Shown: piece by piece, positions 12,886 through 12,929 of the stretch
Position numbering within the stretch: the first letter of the stretch is position 1
How the letters are laid out: each line of letters opens with the position of its first letter
Source of the DNA: CAYNTC01 sp964432925
GTDB taxonomy: Bacteria > Planctomycetota > Phycisphaerae > Sedimentisphaerales > Anaerobacaceae
Length of the DNA: 12,929 bases
Assembly (NCBI GenBank): GCA_964432925.1
Contig: CAYSPM010000078.1
Span: 1 to 12,929 of the forward strand
Direction: 5' to 3'
Translations under genes and position numbers: made by a program
The notes under the pieces: generated by a model
Seen by the model: only the letters and a program-made list of their open reading frames with translations
The model's database searches: none
What the model was told of the DNA's origin: nothing

Positions 12886-12929
12886 CTGAGCGTTATTTAT
12901 TTTTATGGAATATTGGTATGCTCTGTCTT

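Larger units (their letters stand above)
12653..12929 (-). pseudogene. Four-helix-bundle (S23/IVP-like) protein, C-terminal end, split by the MITE
   Basis: Only the C-terminal part is inside the window; it continues past the right edge. From 12927 the minus strand reads DRAYQYSIKINNAQLEY up to the element. If the element (12740-12876) and one 9-bp flanking copy are removed, the frame continues without interruption as LLNETKELANILGSSI and on to a TGA at 12655-12653. The Leu/Glu-rich terminal helix ending in SSI-x-TLK resembles the last helix of four-helix-bundle proteins of the S23/intervening-sequence family, which are small and common in environmental bacteria; that assignment is from pattern memory. 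As it stands, the frame runs on inside the element and stops at 12783-12781, exchanging the native last 25 residues for a foreign tail of 32 (CSVENLKNCHSERGEAESRN and on). The protein may be inactive or merely altered. Confidence 0.6.

Overview
The window reads as a draft-assembly scaffold from an anaerobic member of the Planctomycetota, most likely the class Phycisphaerae. This rests on a combination of gene families, not on any rRNA marker: a planctomycete-style prepilin-like protein (KGFTLIELLVVIAIIALL followed by MPAL), a PEP-CTERM protein, a secreted GLUG-repeat protein opening with the GGTGEPNDPYLIST signature, a GTP-type PEP carboxykinase, and a ferredoxin-linked 2-oxoacid oxidoreductase. 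Two runs of exactly 100 N (5969-6068 and 8417-8516) are scaffold gaps. They cut four genes and are probably placeholders rather than measured lengths.

Layout. 1-518 has no convincing gene. 519-1794 holds a small basic protein on the minus strand facing a plus-strand XRE/S24 (LexA/CI-like) regulator. Between them lies a near-consensus promoter overlapped by an inverted repeat, which looks like a self-contained switch. 2237-3046 is an orphan ParA ATPase. 3231-5111 (minus) is pckG with a good sigma70-type promoter. 5531-5968 (plus) is the N-terminal half of a prepilin-like protein running into gap 1. 6069-6846 (minus) is dapB, missing only its last few codons in the gap, with an EF-hand lipoprotein upstream of it on the same strand (6995-7342). 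7710-8416 (plus) is a short-chain dehydrogenase running into gap 2, and 8517-8795 (plus) is the C-terminal part of D-aminoacyl-tRNA deacylase (dtd). dtd overlaps by 4 bp, tail to tail, with a PEP-CTERM protein gene (8792-9382, minus). 9954-11459 (minus) is the GLUG-repeat protein, and 11861-12592 (minus) is a KorB-type 2-oxoacid:ferredoxin oxidoreductase beta subunit.

The right edge carries the most interesting structure. A 137-bp MITE-like element (12740-12876) has 13-bp terminal inverted repeats and a perfect 9-bp flanking duplication. Removing the element and one copy of the duplication restores a continuous minus-strand reading frame, from the window edge to a stop at 12653. Its product resembles the C-terminal helix of the four-helix-bundle (S23/IVP-like) family. 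The element therefore appears to have inserted into a gene and replaced its last 25 codons. A degenerate T-rich heptad repeat fills the space between that gene and korB.

Functionally the window mixes core metabolism (pckG, korB, dapB, dtd, SDR) with cell-surface proteins (prepilin-like, PEP-CTERM, GLUG, lipoprotein) and one small regulatory module. The genes alternate in strand and mostly have their own promoters, so there is no long operon. No tRNA, rRNA, CRISPR array or transposase gene was seen.
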